This document shows, one piece after another, positions 12,778-25,865 of a DNA stretch of 64,000 nucleotides. A program made the position numbers and the translations under genes. Within the stretch, counting starts at the first letter, position 1, and each line of letters starts with the position of its first letter. Origin of the DNA: Marchantia polymorpha subsp. ruderalis (Eukaryota > Streptophyta > Marchantiopsida > Marchantiales > Marchantiaceae); the NCBI GenBank assembly GCA_037833965.1, contig AP031354.1, positions 33,024,001 through 33,088,000 on the forward strand. The letters run 5' to 3'. Below the pieces are notes generated by a model. That model worked only from the letters and a program-made list of their open reading frames with translations, did not search any database and was not told the DNA's origin.

Positions 12778-14040
12778 CTTTTGTCAGTAAAATTTTCACT
12801 CTGTTCCACGGCCATCAAATCCAGAGACAAACCATCAATCGCCTGAATTGTGGATCTCTCATCAGCAGCTTCACCTCAATCCACACTCAGCTCCACAATC
12901 TCCCGAGTAAGAGAAACACCAGAAAAAAAGTTCTAGCACTCCTTATGCTGAGAAAAATAAAACGGAATAAAGATAAAAGCCCGAGACTTTGAAGTGTTCA
13001 TGTACAGTGTCGAAACGAGGCGGTCTCGAAAACCCCTAGGCACAAAAAATCCACAGTCCCAAATACGATGCCGCCGATAATGTCGAACGCGCCAATTGGA
13101 TTCCGAGCGATCTCGCTCGCCTCGTTCACTTGTATGGGAGAAAAATCTGAGATGCGTTCTCCTCAGCGCTTACCTGACACAATCACCGACGCTCGCCTCT
13201 CCTGCTTGCCTGCCTGTCTCTGGGCTTTGACAGGATGCAATCTCACATACGAGTTCAGTACAAACGAGTCCAGTCCAAGAGGGCCGTCACGGCCGGAAAA
13301 GGTGGTCAAGGGGACTAGACTGGACAGTAGGAAGAAAGTTCAGCGGTGAGCCAGCCGGACCGACCGACCGATAGACAAACCAACACATGTGAAACGGAGA
13401 GAAGAAGAGGAATGGAGTGCGAACATGAGGCGCAGATAGGCTGAGAGAACCTTACAAAATTAGACGCGACCTCCCCTCCTCTCCTCTTCTCTTCTCTCAC
13501 CGGTGTCTCAAGCACGAAAGCTCTGCAGCTGTATTCCTATTTATCAATCCTGTCTACATGAATGAACGCGAAAATAATAATCCGGCTATAATTGCTGACT
13601 CCCGACAATTGCAACGTACTCAATGATCCAGGCATGAAAACCGCTGCACGCGCATCACTGTTTGGTTTATATCTTATTGTTATTGTGTGTTTAGAAGCAG
13701 TCACAGTTCCAGCAAGAAGATATCTTGAGAGTAAACCTCGAAGAAGATTTAAGATACAAACAAGATTGGATGTTCTGATTATGTACGTAAGAAACCTGGA
13801 ATGAAAAGCTTGCACCTCGGTTTACCGTCAACATAAACTAGTCTGCGAAATCTTGGAATATTTACGTGTCCCTGTCCTCAATTACTCGTTTATTACCCTT
13901 GCCATTGTGAAGATAGCCACTCTAATGATTTCAATTTTCAAATCTTGCAAAACAGATATGTATCGTTCCAAAAAAGAGTGCTGCTTTTATCAATGGAATA
14001 GATGTAAGAAAATTTTCACAAACTTTTTATCTTAGAAAAA
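12778..14040. other. Upstream region of the quinone reductase gene, unassigned
   Basis: Moderately GC-rich to about 13530, including CT-rich tracts near 13480. Short frames on both strands are not recognisable proteins. It probably holds the distal promoter and perhaps the start of another transcript. After about 13820 the sequence turns AT-rich. Confidence 0.35.
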
Positions 14041-16513
14041 ACACAATCAAATCATAATGAACTTGTACAGAGTATATCTACTAAAACTAGATATTAATAT
14101 TTTGAAAATTCAATAATGATCTTTAGCTAAAAAAATGTACCTTCACATTCATAGTATTGGATTTTCCACATAATACAATCAGGATTTCATCATGTATATA
14201 TAGCTCTTATGCTTATTTTTTTAGGTAAATAAATTAGTTATTGTATATTGTCTGATATTTCATGTGTAGTAGATCTTTAAATTGATGAAAAATTTCTTGA
14301 AAATAATTTCTTTTTAAATTTTACATCAAATAATGATGTAGAGTTGTGTAGAATAAAAGTTTTTCATTCTTTCAGACTCTGAAAAAATAAATAAATCTAT
14401 GTACAAGAATTTTTGCATATTGACATTATAGATTGATGAAATGTACAATGAATATTCTATAAGTAGATATAAGATTAATAAGTGATAGTTTTTAACAAAT
14501 TTAATAAACTTTTTTTAATCAAAAACTGAAAAATAACGTTTAAAATTTAAAAAAATTAATTGTATATAAAATAGTGCAACACATGCATTAAAATTATTAT
14601 GATATGTTATACACATCTGAAAAGATGAGTAGTTTCAATACATCTACATAAATAGGACAAATATTTTCATCCTGATTTTCAAATCTAAAATGCAAGTGGC
14701 TACAAATTGTATCCATAAACTGTTTATGCATGATGTGTTATTAATTATCTTGAAACATATTTTAATTTATTGATAAATTTTACATTAACATAGTATATCA
14801 TCAATTATCATGTGAAAATAAAATCACACTATCATAATGAAATGACAGTGGGATTCAAGTAGTATTTCACATTTTCTTAACAAAATAAAATAAAATTTTG
14901 CATTTCATAATGTTTGTGTTATTAGTTTCAATAACTTTCTTATATAATAATAATTCAGCAAAACAAGTTCATAAAACATGCTTATATAAATTAGAATCAA
15001 AATTTGACTCTAATTTTGCTTAAGTAAATGAATAACTTGCACAAAAATAACATTTGCAATCAAAGCGTCATTCAGTTTGAAAGTGACAAACACTCTCAAA
15101 CATGGTTTTTGATGATTATGATGTGAACAATTTAAGTTCAAATTTGCCATGATAATCATTTTTCAAGTTGACATTGTGCTCCAAGTAAAGATTCAAGTGT
15201 ATAATTCAATTTTAGCAAAATAATTCAATCTTGTGTGTTAAAGCAAACACTTTGACGTTTTTTGTATGATCACTTAGAATATATTCAACAGTAAGAATAT
15301 AATCAAAGCAGATAGATTGAGATATATAAAAAACATTGTGTATGTGTTCATGATGAATACATTTTTGAATATTTATTATAAATTGTTATTATCACATATA
15401 TACAGAGTTGATAAGTACTTATTTTTTATCAGCTTGATAACAATTCTGTTTTCTTATAACATTGATACAATTCCTCTTTAAATTGTGTTTGTTGATATTT
15501 TTTATTACACAAAAGATAATTTAAGTTTTTTATTGATATCAAATATTTCAAACTTTCGTGAATTTTGATCAATTATTTCAAATTTTAGATTCTGAATATG
15601 AAAAATTTTCAATTTTTATTCATCTTCAAGGATATTGATAAATTTTAACTATAACTATGGATTTGCATTAATGATATTTTGATAATAAAATGTATTTTTT
15701 GGTAAAAAAAATGATAATAAATCTTAAATCATGATTGAACAATGATCATATCGAGTTCCTATATCAATCATGTAAAATGCAAATATTTTTAAATATTTCT
15801 TTGAAATTTTCAACTAATGGCATTTAAATTTGGATTATATACCTTAATTTTAGCATTATAAAAAATAAGTTTATTGATTTCATTTATAAAATAATAATTT
15901 TTATCCTAATAATAATGATGTTAAATAATAAGTATATTTTTCATGATATCTGCTTCAAGATTTGTTTCATCAATCAATAATAAAAGTATTGATTAGAATA
16001 AATAAATGAAACTTTTAGATCATGATAATTTATTTAATTGTATATAATTCTACAAATTAAAAGAAAAAAATTTATTGAATATTTGATGATTTAAAGCTTA
16101 GATTGATGATTAAAAATTTGCACATCACAAAAATAAAATTATTGTTTTTTCAACATTTCATCATAAAATTTTTTGGCATAATTCAAATTGAAATATATTT
16201 TAAATTATAATCATTGAAAATCTGCTCCTTATTATGTGTTATTAAAGTGAGCATTAAAACATATCAAATAAACATATTTATATTTTTGTAGTTTATGTAG
16301 ATTAATATTAGTTTGATTTTGAGTTTTGATGTTATGTATAATATAGAGCTTCTCAAACTTTCATTGATGACTTTAGAATTTTTATCATTAAAGATTTTTT
16401 TAATCTTACGTACATAGTTAGCATTGGCAAATCATTTTGTGTTTGCGTTTTGCATGTGTAATGTGTGTGTCAACTCTATTACCAAATATTTGTACATTTA
16501 TATTTATACTCTA

Positions 16514-16732
16514 CTTGAGCTTGACTTAATTAAGTGACTTGTAGCATCAGGAAATACTCATTCATCAACTCTATTACCAGTTGTTGCATGTGTATGTGAT
16601 AAATATATGTATACTCTACTACTAATGGTTTGTTGTATATGTGCATGTATCAAAATATGCAACAATTGGTGTTATAGTTGATAAATGAGTATCTCCTTAT
16701 GCTAATAGTCGCTTAATTCAATCAAGCTTAAG
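16514..16732. repeat. Inverted-repeat (MITE-like) element
   Basis: Two 74-bp arms, 16514-16587 and 16659-16732, are reverse complements with 13 mismatches and no gaps (about 82 per cent), around a 71-nt loop. Both arms share TACTCATT.ATCAACT. A partial direct repeat (CAACTCTATTACCA ... TATACTCTACT) also occurs at about 16470 and 16566. The transcript would fold into a long hairpin. A MITE or foldback element is most likely; a small-RNA precursor is possible. Confidence 0.6.
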
Positions 16733-17015
16733 CAAGATGCTCAACAGAAAATTAACATTGGGCACAAAAAATCTTCGCATTACTGGTAATGAGGTTATGG
16801 CTTTGTTGACATGCAAGCTATTTTGAAATCTTGATGTGATTTTTTGTGAAAGTTTACATCCAAGCTATGGGATTTACAATCTCAACTGTATTTAATATAT
16901 GCACTTTCAAATGCTTGTTGATGATCAATAATTTCTTGATAAAATTAATGTCAGATAATTGTTATGTTTTGTGACTTTTGAAATTGATTAAAACATATAT
17001 CCTAAGAGTTTTTAA

Positions 17016-17068
17016 GAAATTGATATATTGGAATATGCATAAAATGCAAATTCCAATATATCAATTTC
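17016..17068. repeat. Near-perfect hairpin
   Basis: Arms 17016-17034 and 17050-17068 are perfect 19-bp reverse complements. Inside the loop, TGCAT and ATGCA extend the stem by 5 bp after a single mismatch, leaving three unpaired bases. The AT content is high, but this length of perfect complementarity is unlikely by chance at one given place. Confidence 0.75.
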
Positions 17069-18184
17069 AAGCTAACTTTAATGAAATTTTTTGGTAATAA
17101 ATCAAAAGTGATTTTAAAATATAATTAAGGTTCAAACTCAACTAGTAATCAAACTTTGTACACTAGTTAATGGGTTTGAATTTTAGTAACATCATCAAAT
17201 ACCGCATAGCAGAGAAAAATGGTATATCAACAATTCAGTAAATAATCAAATCATCTATCCAGAGCCAAACATTTGAACATTATTCAGATAAAAAAATAAT
17301 ACTGAAAAAAATCTAAATAGAGCATTTGGTGCATTGATAAATATTATTTTTTAAGAAATTTCAAGTAGCATACTTTGCAAATTTTGCATAAAATGCAAAA
17401 ATAGAGGTTACTATTAATTAAAATTTTGCACATATAACATTTACTTCTAAAGAAATTTAAGCTAGGTTTTTTTGATAATTTTATACAAAATAATTAAGTA
17501 GATTGTGAAGATGACAAGTTTCAAAAAATGAATTTAGTTGATGATGATTATGTGTTAAGTCAAGTTTGGATAAATAATCAGGTTGATGAAGCTTGTGAAT
17601 GTGTCAATATATTAAAATTTAAAATAAATTTTTGAATGAAAAACTATTATTTATATGAAATTTAGCTCCTTTGAGATGAACCATATATTTTTCTTGTTTG
17701 GATATATGTTTGTGAGATGTTACTCTGATACTTTTCAAACAGCAAAAATAAATATTCATAAATGTAATTAAAACAAAAATTAATCATTACAAAGTTAATG
17801 ATGTGTTATAAGTAGAAGTTTCAATACACATGAAAAATAACAAAATGGATCCAAGACTTGAAAAAGTAAAATCTTAATTGGTCAAAATCAAAACACTATA
17901 AAAAAAATAAAGATCAATCAAGAATATTTATAACTTGTTTATCATTAGATTGGCACATCATTTTAAGATATAAAATATGTATCTATTCAAAAATTCTTGA
18001 AAATCATGAAATTAGAATAAAATAATAATAGCAATGAGTTGTATCTAGGAGAAGTAATAATAAGTATGTATTACATCTTGCAACAAATCAAATAATACAT
18101 TGAGCCAAATCACTACAACATAAAATAACAAACTATAAAACATTTATTCTTTGATAAATAATTTGAATTAGTGAAAATTGACAT

Positions 18185-18518
18185 TGAAAGAACCCTCATC
18201 CAGATCAACCAGCACGCATGACAGTCACAACACCGACATAACGTGGTTCACCTTTCACAGGCTACGTCCACGGGCAAGAGCAGAACTTCACTAAAGCACG
18301 GATGATTACACAGCCTCCATAGCCAAGCGCTACTCCAACTCCTTCACTCTCTCGATGTTATCCTGAACTGTACGCAGAGAGTCACCTTATCTCTTCTATA
18401 CAAGAAGAGATAAGGTGCACATAATACTTAACCTAACCTAACCTAACACAACCACAGTCACCTTTCTAATCATGGTTACCACTAACTTGAATTAATCCAA
18501 GATAGAGTTAACCTAACA
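18185..18518 (-). mobile_element. Copia-type solo LTR with GACAT target duplication
   Basis: A 334-bp island of higher GC in the AT desert, bounded by TG...CA and flanked on both sides by GACAT (18180-18184 and 18519-18523), a perfect 5-bp target-site duplication. On the minus strand the end of the LTR reads GTGGACGTAGCC...GTGAACCACGTTAT, a sequence style typical of the R/U5 region of plant copia LTRs. No internal region is present, so this is a solo LTR left by recombination between two LTRs. It contains a 15-bp perfect palindrome (18383-18397 with 18403-18417) around a TATA-like centre, and a short AACCT run at about 18430. Confidence 0.85.
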
Positions 18519-18523
18519 GACAT

Positions 18524-21500
18524 GAGTCAATTAACCTTATGCATTGATCAAAGTTATTTCTTTGAAAACTTTTATATGACACTCTGATAATTTGAAACTT
18601 TTGCATCAAGAGTTAAGCATAACTTATTACAAAAAAAAATATTTTTTTAGAAAAAAATATATATTTTATAATATCCTAAATCTGATTCTAAATGAAATGT
18701 ATGTTTTTTTATTAAAAATATTTTAGATCCAATCATATTTTTTTTAAACCTTGGAGAGCTCATACTTTTCAAGATATAAGTTAGCAAAGGATTATTAGTA
18801 GGCTCAATAAGCAATTTTGTTAAATCAAATTTGCTTAATCTTGGTCAATATAGCTAGAGTTTCTAGCATAATATAAGTGAGACAATAAAAAATCTAAATC
18901 CATATATTAAAGTTTTTTTTGAAAAAAATTTTATGTTTTATGAATATTATTTGAAATTAAAAAAAAATGAAAAACTAAATTCATAAAATAGAATAAGTAA
19001 TATTTGAGTTTGATAGATGTTTGTTGATTATTTGAAAATAAATATTACAGATGTTTTTCATTCATTTGATCTTGAATTTGTTTCATAAAAAATAAAAATA
19101 TATACTGAAGTTTGAAAATGTGGAGATTAAAAAAAGGGGTGAAAATATTAATATTTAACTCAAAAAGATAAAATTTGATGTAATAAATGATGTACTGCAA
19201 GAAATCTGCAATTTTTGTTTGCTACTTGGCATTTATTTGTGTTTTTGTGTGTTTTAATGTAAAAGTTTCTTTTTTGTAAAAATCTAAAATTAAATTCATA
19301 TTAAATTTTAAGTATTTTAGCAATTTTCTCAGATTTTAAATCATGAGAAATGAGTTGTGCATTTTATTTATTCAGACATTCTACAAACGATATTTGATTT
19401 TGAAAAACCAATTAAACATTATCTGTTTGAGTACACATGATACTAACTAAAATTGCAAAAACGTAACTATTAAAATAGCTTAGATGTAGTTTACATGCAT
19501 ATAAATTAGTAATAAAACTTTAAGATAAATTGTTCGAATAAAGGTTTTGAAGACAATGAAAATATAATTACTGATCACAACAACATATTTTTCAAGAATT
19601 CAATTTCAAACTTCATAATTTAAATTTCAAATATTAGAGCTTTATTTTAAATATTTTTATATGTTATTGCAATGGATGTTGTTTTGATAGTGATTAGTAA
19701 TACTAAATTTCATTTCAAAAAATCATTGATTTATTTAAATCTGAAAATTAAATATGTTTGATTCAACGATACAAAAATCACTTTGTGCATTGTTATGTGT
19801 AGTCATAAAGACTGGGAGAGCATATTTTGATAATTACACATTCGATTTTTATGATTATACTTTATCATGAGAAATATAAATTAAATCAAGCTAAAAGTCT
19901 TGATTTCATTTCAAAAAAATCAGTTTGAATTATATATATTTTTAACTTTCAGGATCAAAAACATGTCTGAAGATGAATTGAAAAATTTATGTTACATTTA
20001 CAAAAAATCTGGAAAAAATTAAATAATAAAAATAAAATTTTTATTTTAAAAATATTTTTCATTATGCATTCCTGTGTTATTAAGAAAGTTTCATACATAC
20101 TTGAATTTCATTTGTGTAACAGAAAAAATTTCAATACAACTCTGTAAATATTTAAGATCATAGTGATGCTTTTGATTATTTGATATTTTTAATTTAAACC
20201 TTGATTTATTAAAAGTCAAATACTTTGTTCATGAATAGGTTTATACAAAAGACATTGATATCATCATTTCTTATATTTTTCATCTGATATGGCATGAGTT
20301 TAAATTTGTAATTGTTCATATTTACACCATGTTGAAGTTAAAACAAGCTATATATCTAAAGATATTTAAGTATAAGTTTAAATTTCAAGATTAAGAGAAC
20401 AGTATATGTTTAAAATTTTTAAAAAAATATAGAAAAATTGTTGTTTGAAAAGAAATCCAAAATCTGATTTTCTTTAGCCAATGTATCTCAAAAGTGTATT
20501 ATTAGATGAGATATTTTCTTCATAATGTATCATGTTTAGCCAATATTTTTAAATTTTTTGTATCTTAGAATTGTATACTTCACTATGAATTATGTTTAGG
20601 CCATGAATTTAAAGAATTTGGTGCTAAATAGAATGATTTCCTCAACAATAAACTATGAAGGTCGGAATATGTATCATGCAACTTATCATAGAATTCAGAT
20701 GATAAACGGAGTTTAAATAGTGTTTTTTTATGCAATTGTAATATTAGGTATTTGTTTAATAGATTTTTTATACTGAGTGGTTTATCATGATGAATGATCA
20801 ACCTTTAAGATCCAAATGTCTAATGGAATCAAACATACATTGATGCGCTTAAAATCTATAGTTGATTTGATATCTCTTTAATAATTGTAGATTCAGAAAA
20901 GTTTGAATGAAGTTCTTAACAAGTATGACTTGAATTAATATAAATGATAAAAAAATGTATAAGATTACAAGCATTACATGGTAGAGTTTAATATGGTATG
21001 CGATGACATGAATTTAGTTAGATTTTGTTAGTCTAGGAATGAGACTCTTCTCATGTCACCTCTAGGTTGAAAATGTAAATTTTAGTCAATAGTTGGTAGC
21101 ATTCAGTATGGACTAAACACAAATTGTATCTAATCCATGTGTTGACATGAAGACTGTGAAGAATAAAACATTAGTGTCATTGTTTTAATATTCCACGTGT
21201 ATTAGAGTTCACTTTGGCAAAGGAACAATCAGATGCCAATAGATGCAAAAAAACAATAAAACTTGTATGCTTGAAGTTTCATATAACAAACTTCAAAATA
21301 GTTAAGATGGTGAAGCACATGGACATCATCTTATTAGTAACTCAGTTTCAGATAGGAAATTGAAACTGCAAAATCATTGATGTGGTTCTTTATAAGTACC
21401 AGAAGTAAGACAAATATTAAGTTTGAATGCTCGAACAAGCTTGAAGAGATTAATTTTGCACATATTTCAAATTACTTTTTTTTTGTGAGATTAATATTTA
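18524..21500. other. AT-rich intergenic DNA, nothing recognised
   Basis: Continuous AT-rich sequence without recognisable genes. The only longer frame (20583-20801, minus) has no family features. Confidence 0.6.
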
Positions 21501-23516
21501 TGATCAAATTTTGTTTTGGGAAGTTTGTGCGCACAATGTTCAGATGTAAGTAGTGTATGTTTTGCCACGAGTTTAAATTTGTTGAATTTGCCAATTTTTC
21601 CAGATAAACGTTATTATCGCGATTGAACTGTAGAATTCTCTTACAGTTCTCTTTTTCCTACAGTTTTGTCTTTTAGTTCTAGATTTTGTCCTCTGTTTTG
21701 ATGTGCTGCGTGTGGGATTTCGTATGAAGGAGATTTCCTCTATTCTGGATAGATTATAATTTTTCTATTCACACGATGCAGCTCACTTTTGTGATTTTCA
21801 ACTGTGTAAGTGTATATGCATTTGAGAGTTTTTCGGCTACGCATGTAGCTATTTGGTTGTTAGGGAATGTTCGTCACGATTACTTTAAGACATATCCTTT
21901 TCTAACTTTGGAGGTAATTGGTTGTTGTACAGAATGAATGAATTGTACCCTTTTCAGTCCATATGAAGGGATAGAACATTCGTATAAGTACAATCTATTT
22001 CGTTTTTCTCTTTTCGTGTTTTCCGATTACTACCTCAAAACTTATCAATCATTCCTACTTTGATATTTTCTTGTCTCTTCGGTACAATCTTTAACTTTCC
22101 TCCTCTCCTATACTTCAAGTTACCCTCTGATAAAATATATGACCTTGGAACATTTTTTCACGCATTACCGACAGGAATTGTCGTCCATTCCATCCAATAA
22201 TTTCACAGTACAGTATAATCACAAAAACACAATCTTATTTCGATCTGACTCTCTGATAACCTCAAATCACTAGTCTCACGCGAGTGACATGACTGCCCTT
22301 CAAAATCCAAACCACATGGATTCTTGAAGATAAGATGGTAACAACGTTGTGAAGCCGCCTCAGATTTAGAAGACAATCTGAGCTAGAAAGAACTACATGA
22401 TATAGGAAGGCACCCTGTAGAAAACTGACAGACTCGCTCATCACGACTTCCACATAGGTCACCACAAAAAGCATTAGGAAGAAACAGCGGGGAATAATCT
22501 CGCCATGCTACAGAGAATATGATGAAGGGGATAGGGTCCTTGTACAATTTAGAAAACAAATTTCAAGAAAATACAACAAATATCACTTCGACCACGGCAC
22601 AAACATCAACGGGGACATGGCTGGCAGAAGTGGACTACGTTCTAGTGGATCTCCTGTTAACCGCCCCTCATCTACATAGTACCTACCTATCATGTAGTGG
22701 GGGCATGTCTCATACACCAGCTCAATGACTCAGTGACGCCAGCTCAAATCAGTGACTGCCCAACCCATGTCATCGAAATGTCGGAAACGCTACACAGAGA
22801 AGAGCTAAAAGACACAAACATATGAGAACCTGATATTTCCGGTGTAGGATAAAGCTATTGAGAAAGAGCATTGGAATAGAAGAGTTAAAACAATTTATAC
22901 CAAGGGGAAGAACCCTGTATTCACCGGGCTCAACAAGACTGCAGGAAAGTCTTCCAGACTCTACCCGAGACGCAGGTAACGCAAGTATCGGGAACACCGA
23001 AAACATCTACTCCTGACCGTCGAAAGGGAGAAATCCACTCACGTTAGGAACCAGATCTGTGGCCCTTCGTAATACAAGACTCCTTCTCTAAAACAGGGAT
23101 GAATGATTGATGAAGTATGGAGGACGATCCATTCCAACCAAGAGTAGGTTCTCACTCACATGATAATTCCAAACTTGAATTCGGCAAGAAAAAATCCCTG
23201 TATTAAGGACGAGGTCCGTTGTGGTCGTCGTACCGTTTAAGTACTTTCCACCCTAGACGACAATGGACATAGACCTATTCCCGAGAATCATGTGAGTGAA
23301 CGATTCATATTAGTGTTAAGGCACAAGTACTCCGGCAACGCATTCACGGAAGCGTTATAATGTCTCGTGAGAAGCTCTACTGATGAAAATCTTTCTATGG
23401 CCCTAGACTTGGCTCAGAAGGGCTCAAGAGCTACCCACTCCTCCGCTCATCGCGTCCCGACTAAAGAAAGCTCCGAGGTGAAAAATTTTCAAGTAAAATT
23501 TTAATACAAAAATGAA
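21501..23516. other. Moderate-GC region, unassigned
   Basis: Composition is gene-like, especially 22260-23460, but every frame is short and none resembles a protein I know. The part nearest 23517 is probably the 3' UTR of the minus-strand RPL9 gene. The rest could be a non-coding transcript or a decayed element. Confidence 0.35.
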
Positions 23517-24308
23517 TCATTCCTCGTCGGCAATGCTTCCTTTCTCACTAACGTAGATACCATCCAAAAACTTTCGGATATCCTTCTTCTTGACGTGACA
23601 TTTCTGCGCACAGGATTGAAAAAACGGTGTTAGTGACACAACTCACTCAAATTTCAGCAGAGAACACTTGGCACATAGGGAATTGATTTGAACTGTCGAG
23701 ATCGAGAGAAATACCTGGTTGATAAGAGCGCAGGAGCGAGAAACCAGCTCGATATCATTTCCTTCAAGGACAAGCTCGTCCTTGACCTTCTCAGACCTCG
23801 TGACGGTGACATCATCCAACATCTCGACTCTCCTGACCTGATTTAGAAAACCACAATCACGCAACGATGAGCAACAAGAACTTCACCACGACTCCAACGA
23901 AAGAGTTCGAACGCCATTGGTTAGGGCAAAATACAGTACCTTCTTCTCTCCCAAAAAGTTTCGGATCTCAATGCTGTCCTTCTCGTTGGAGATACTTGCG
24001 TTGATGGGAAAATGGGCGTACACAAATCTCATCTTGTATCTATAACCCTTCGTCACACCGGTAATAAGATTGTTGATGTGCGAAACGGCCGTTCGGATGG
24101 CGGCAGTGGTCTTCCTGGACCCAAACCAAGCATCAACTTTCAGCTTCTTGTCCTCGCCATCCTGAATCATCTGAAAGTCCAGATTCAGATGCTTGAAATC
24201 TCTGGTCAGAACTCCGCGCGGACCTTTTACGCGAATCTGCTTCGCCTTTATCTCAAACTTGACATCCTTCGGGATGTCCATAGTCTGAGATGACAAAATC
24301 ACCTTCAT
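23517..24308 (-). CDS. RPL9: 60S ribosomal protein L9 (uL6), 3 exons
   Basis: Structural protein of the cytosolic large ribosomal subunit. Exons: 23940-24308, 23715-23837 and 23517-23603. All introns are GT-AG and all three exons are phase 0; the spliced length is 579 bp (192 codons plus stop), against about 190-194 in other plants. Clear family blocks: [18 protein letters not shown] near the N-terminus, [69 protein letters not shown] and the C-terminal [21 protein letters not shown]. The start at 24308 gives [13 protein letters not shown], the usual N-terminus. The promoter carries a telo-box and a TGGGCC element, as expected for a plant ribosomal protein gene. Confidence 0.97.
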
Positions 24309-24470
24309 GGTTGCAAAATCACCTGAGACCTGCTTCTAGTGACAGCAACGCTCCAATCCGTCAGCTTCGACTGCCCAATTCTACTGGCAGCAACGCTCCT
24401 CGCCCAAAAAGACCATTCCCGGTGTGAGAGAAACGATAAAAGGTCGAGCGACTCAGTTTAGGGCTCGAAA

Positions 24471-24550
24471 TTAGGGTTTCGATGTGAGGCTTCGCCACCG
24501 AGGTCAATATCGAATGGCGTAATTTCTATTTGTCCTTTGTGGTGGGCCCA
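24471..24550 (-). promoter_or_regulatory. Telo-box and site II element of the RPL9 promoter
   Basis: On the minus strand AAACCCTAA (24471-24479) lies about 165 bp upstream of the RPL9 start codon, and the palindrome TGGGCCCA (24543-24550) about 70 bp further up. Telo-box plus TGGGCY (site II, bound by TCP-type factors) is the established arrangement in plant promoters of ribosomal protein and growth-related genes. Because TGGGCCCA is palindromic it can serve both directions. Confidence 0.7.
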
Positions 24551-24626
24551 CGATCTTCGATCGGGCCGTCGATACTGCAGCACGGGGTTAGAAAACCCAC
24601 GAGTGTTCAACCCGTGTTCAACCCGG

Positions 24627-24633
24627 TATATAA
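24627..24633 (+). promoter_or_regulatory. Plus-strand TATA box, divergent from RPL9
   Basis: TATATAA followed by AGCGACG on the plus strand, pointing away from RPL9. About 35 bp downstream is a splice-donor-like CAT/GTAAGT at 24670. This suggests a divergent transcript sharing the RPL9 promoter. I found no convincing protein for it. Confidence 0.4.
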
Positions 24634-24669
24634 GCGACGTTAGGTCCCTTGCGAAGGTCTCAGACGTCA

Positions 24670-25865
24670 TGTAAGTACTATCCCAGAGGATTCGAAGCTT
24701 TTAGCACTCCAGCCCTTCTAACTGTGGCGTGCTCTCAACATTCAGCTGCAAAATGATCTTGAAAATGCCAAATTCCTATCGAAAGTAGCTCCGCTAAGTT
24801 CAACGAATATGAGCGATGACGATGCGTAAGTGGCGACTTTCAACCTCGTTTGTTTCATTCAAACGGATGCGAGGACTAGAAACCTTCTTACTTCTATCTT
24901 AGTGTGTTCACTTGGGCACTGTACCCAATTATCGAATCAGTGAAGTGTATCTCCCTTTGAATCAGGTGTAATTTGGTATATTTAGCGCGCATCAAGCTGT
25001 GTCTTGTCATTTCCTCGTGTTTTCTGTGCATCTTCTCTATTTTCAGTGTTGCTGTTATTGAGATATTTTCTTCTCTCATTTACTTGAGGCCCGGTCTTTT
25101 ACATCTAAGCCTCGGGGCTGCATCATCTTGTGATATGCACACACACACGCAACACATCTCTTGCCGTTGCACTAAACGGCAAGGGTCAGGGACTATCGTA
25201 AAAAACAACACATTCGTCACTTCAGAGCTTCTATGATCCTTCTTAACTCGACAATGAAGTGGATTTACAACACAAGGTAAAAGACTTCGAATTACAAAAC
25301 AAACCATCTGCACAACGCAATGTTGCTGCAATATGTGACGAACTTCTCACCTACATCAGTAGCTTGATTTGTTATGCAACATAGTAAAATGTTTGTCATG
25401 TAATTTGAAACATTTTGTAGGAAATATTTGACAATCAATTTTACATCTTCGGGCCGGCAGAAGGAATATCATAGAAGAGATCCTAAATCCCGCTTATGGT
25501 CCGGAGCAATTTGCCTTATTCATCTCTAATACAGAAACATGTAATTCGATGAGCCGCAAAAGGGTGTTGTCTTTGATTCTTTCCCTTCGATATTCTCACA
25601 TTAAGAGGACACGAATCGGCAAAACTGCGCTGCAGGGGTTTCCCTCAACTCAGGCCCCTCTTAAGATCCGACCTAAATTCGCAGCGAAAACTAAACTTCT
25701 CCACTAACTTGGAAGGGGTCGCCCACGCCTCCCAAGATACAACAGACTAGACCTTTAGCGGTTCTTTAGCAAATGCGAGTTTTTTGGTGTTCTCCATCAA
25801 TATCTGCAGAGTCACGCGCAGTGCACCACTCAGCACGATATCAAGAGTTTCTGAACATTTCCTGA
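24670..25865 (+). other. Possible divergent transcript, coding content unknown
   Basis: Downstream of the plus-strand TATA box there are splice-like signals, including a mini-exon candidate at 24809-24825 that reads ATG AGC GAT GAC GAT GC and is followed directly by GTAAGT. No later exon gives a recognisable protein; the 87-codon frame at 24973-25236 has no family features. It may be a non-coding or poorly conserved gene. The end near 25865 probably includes the 3' UTR of RRP41 on the other strand. Confidence 0.3.

Larger units (their letters stand above)
14041..18184. other. AT-rich intergenic DNA
   Basis: Long AT-rich tract without recognisable coding sequence. Two inverted-repeat structures inside it are listed separately. 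It may contain fully decayed transposons, but no protein motif survives. Confidence 0.6.

Noticed and set aside
18425-18455. AACCT run resembling insect-type telomere repeats
   Set aside because: Only about three units, and it lies inside the copia-type solo LTR.
24012-24293. Plus-strand frame of 93 codons
   Set aside because: It is antisense to RPL9 exon 1, which is unmistakable on the minus strand.
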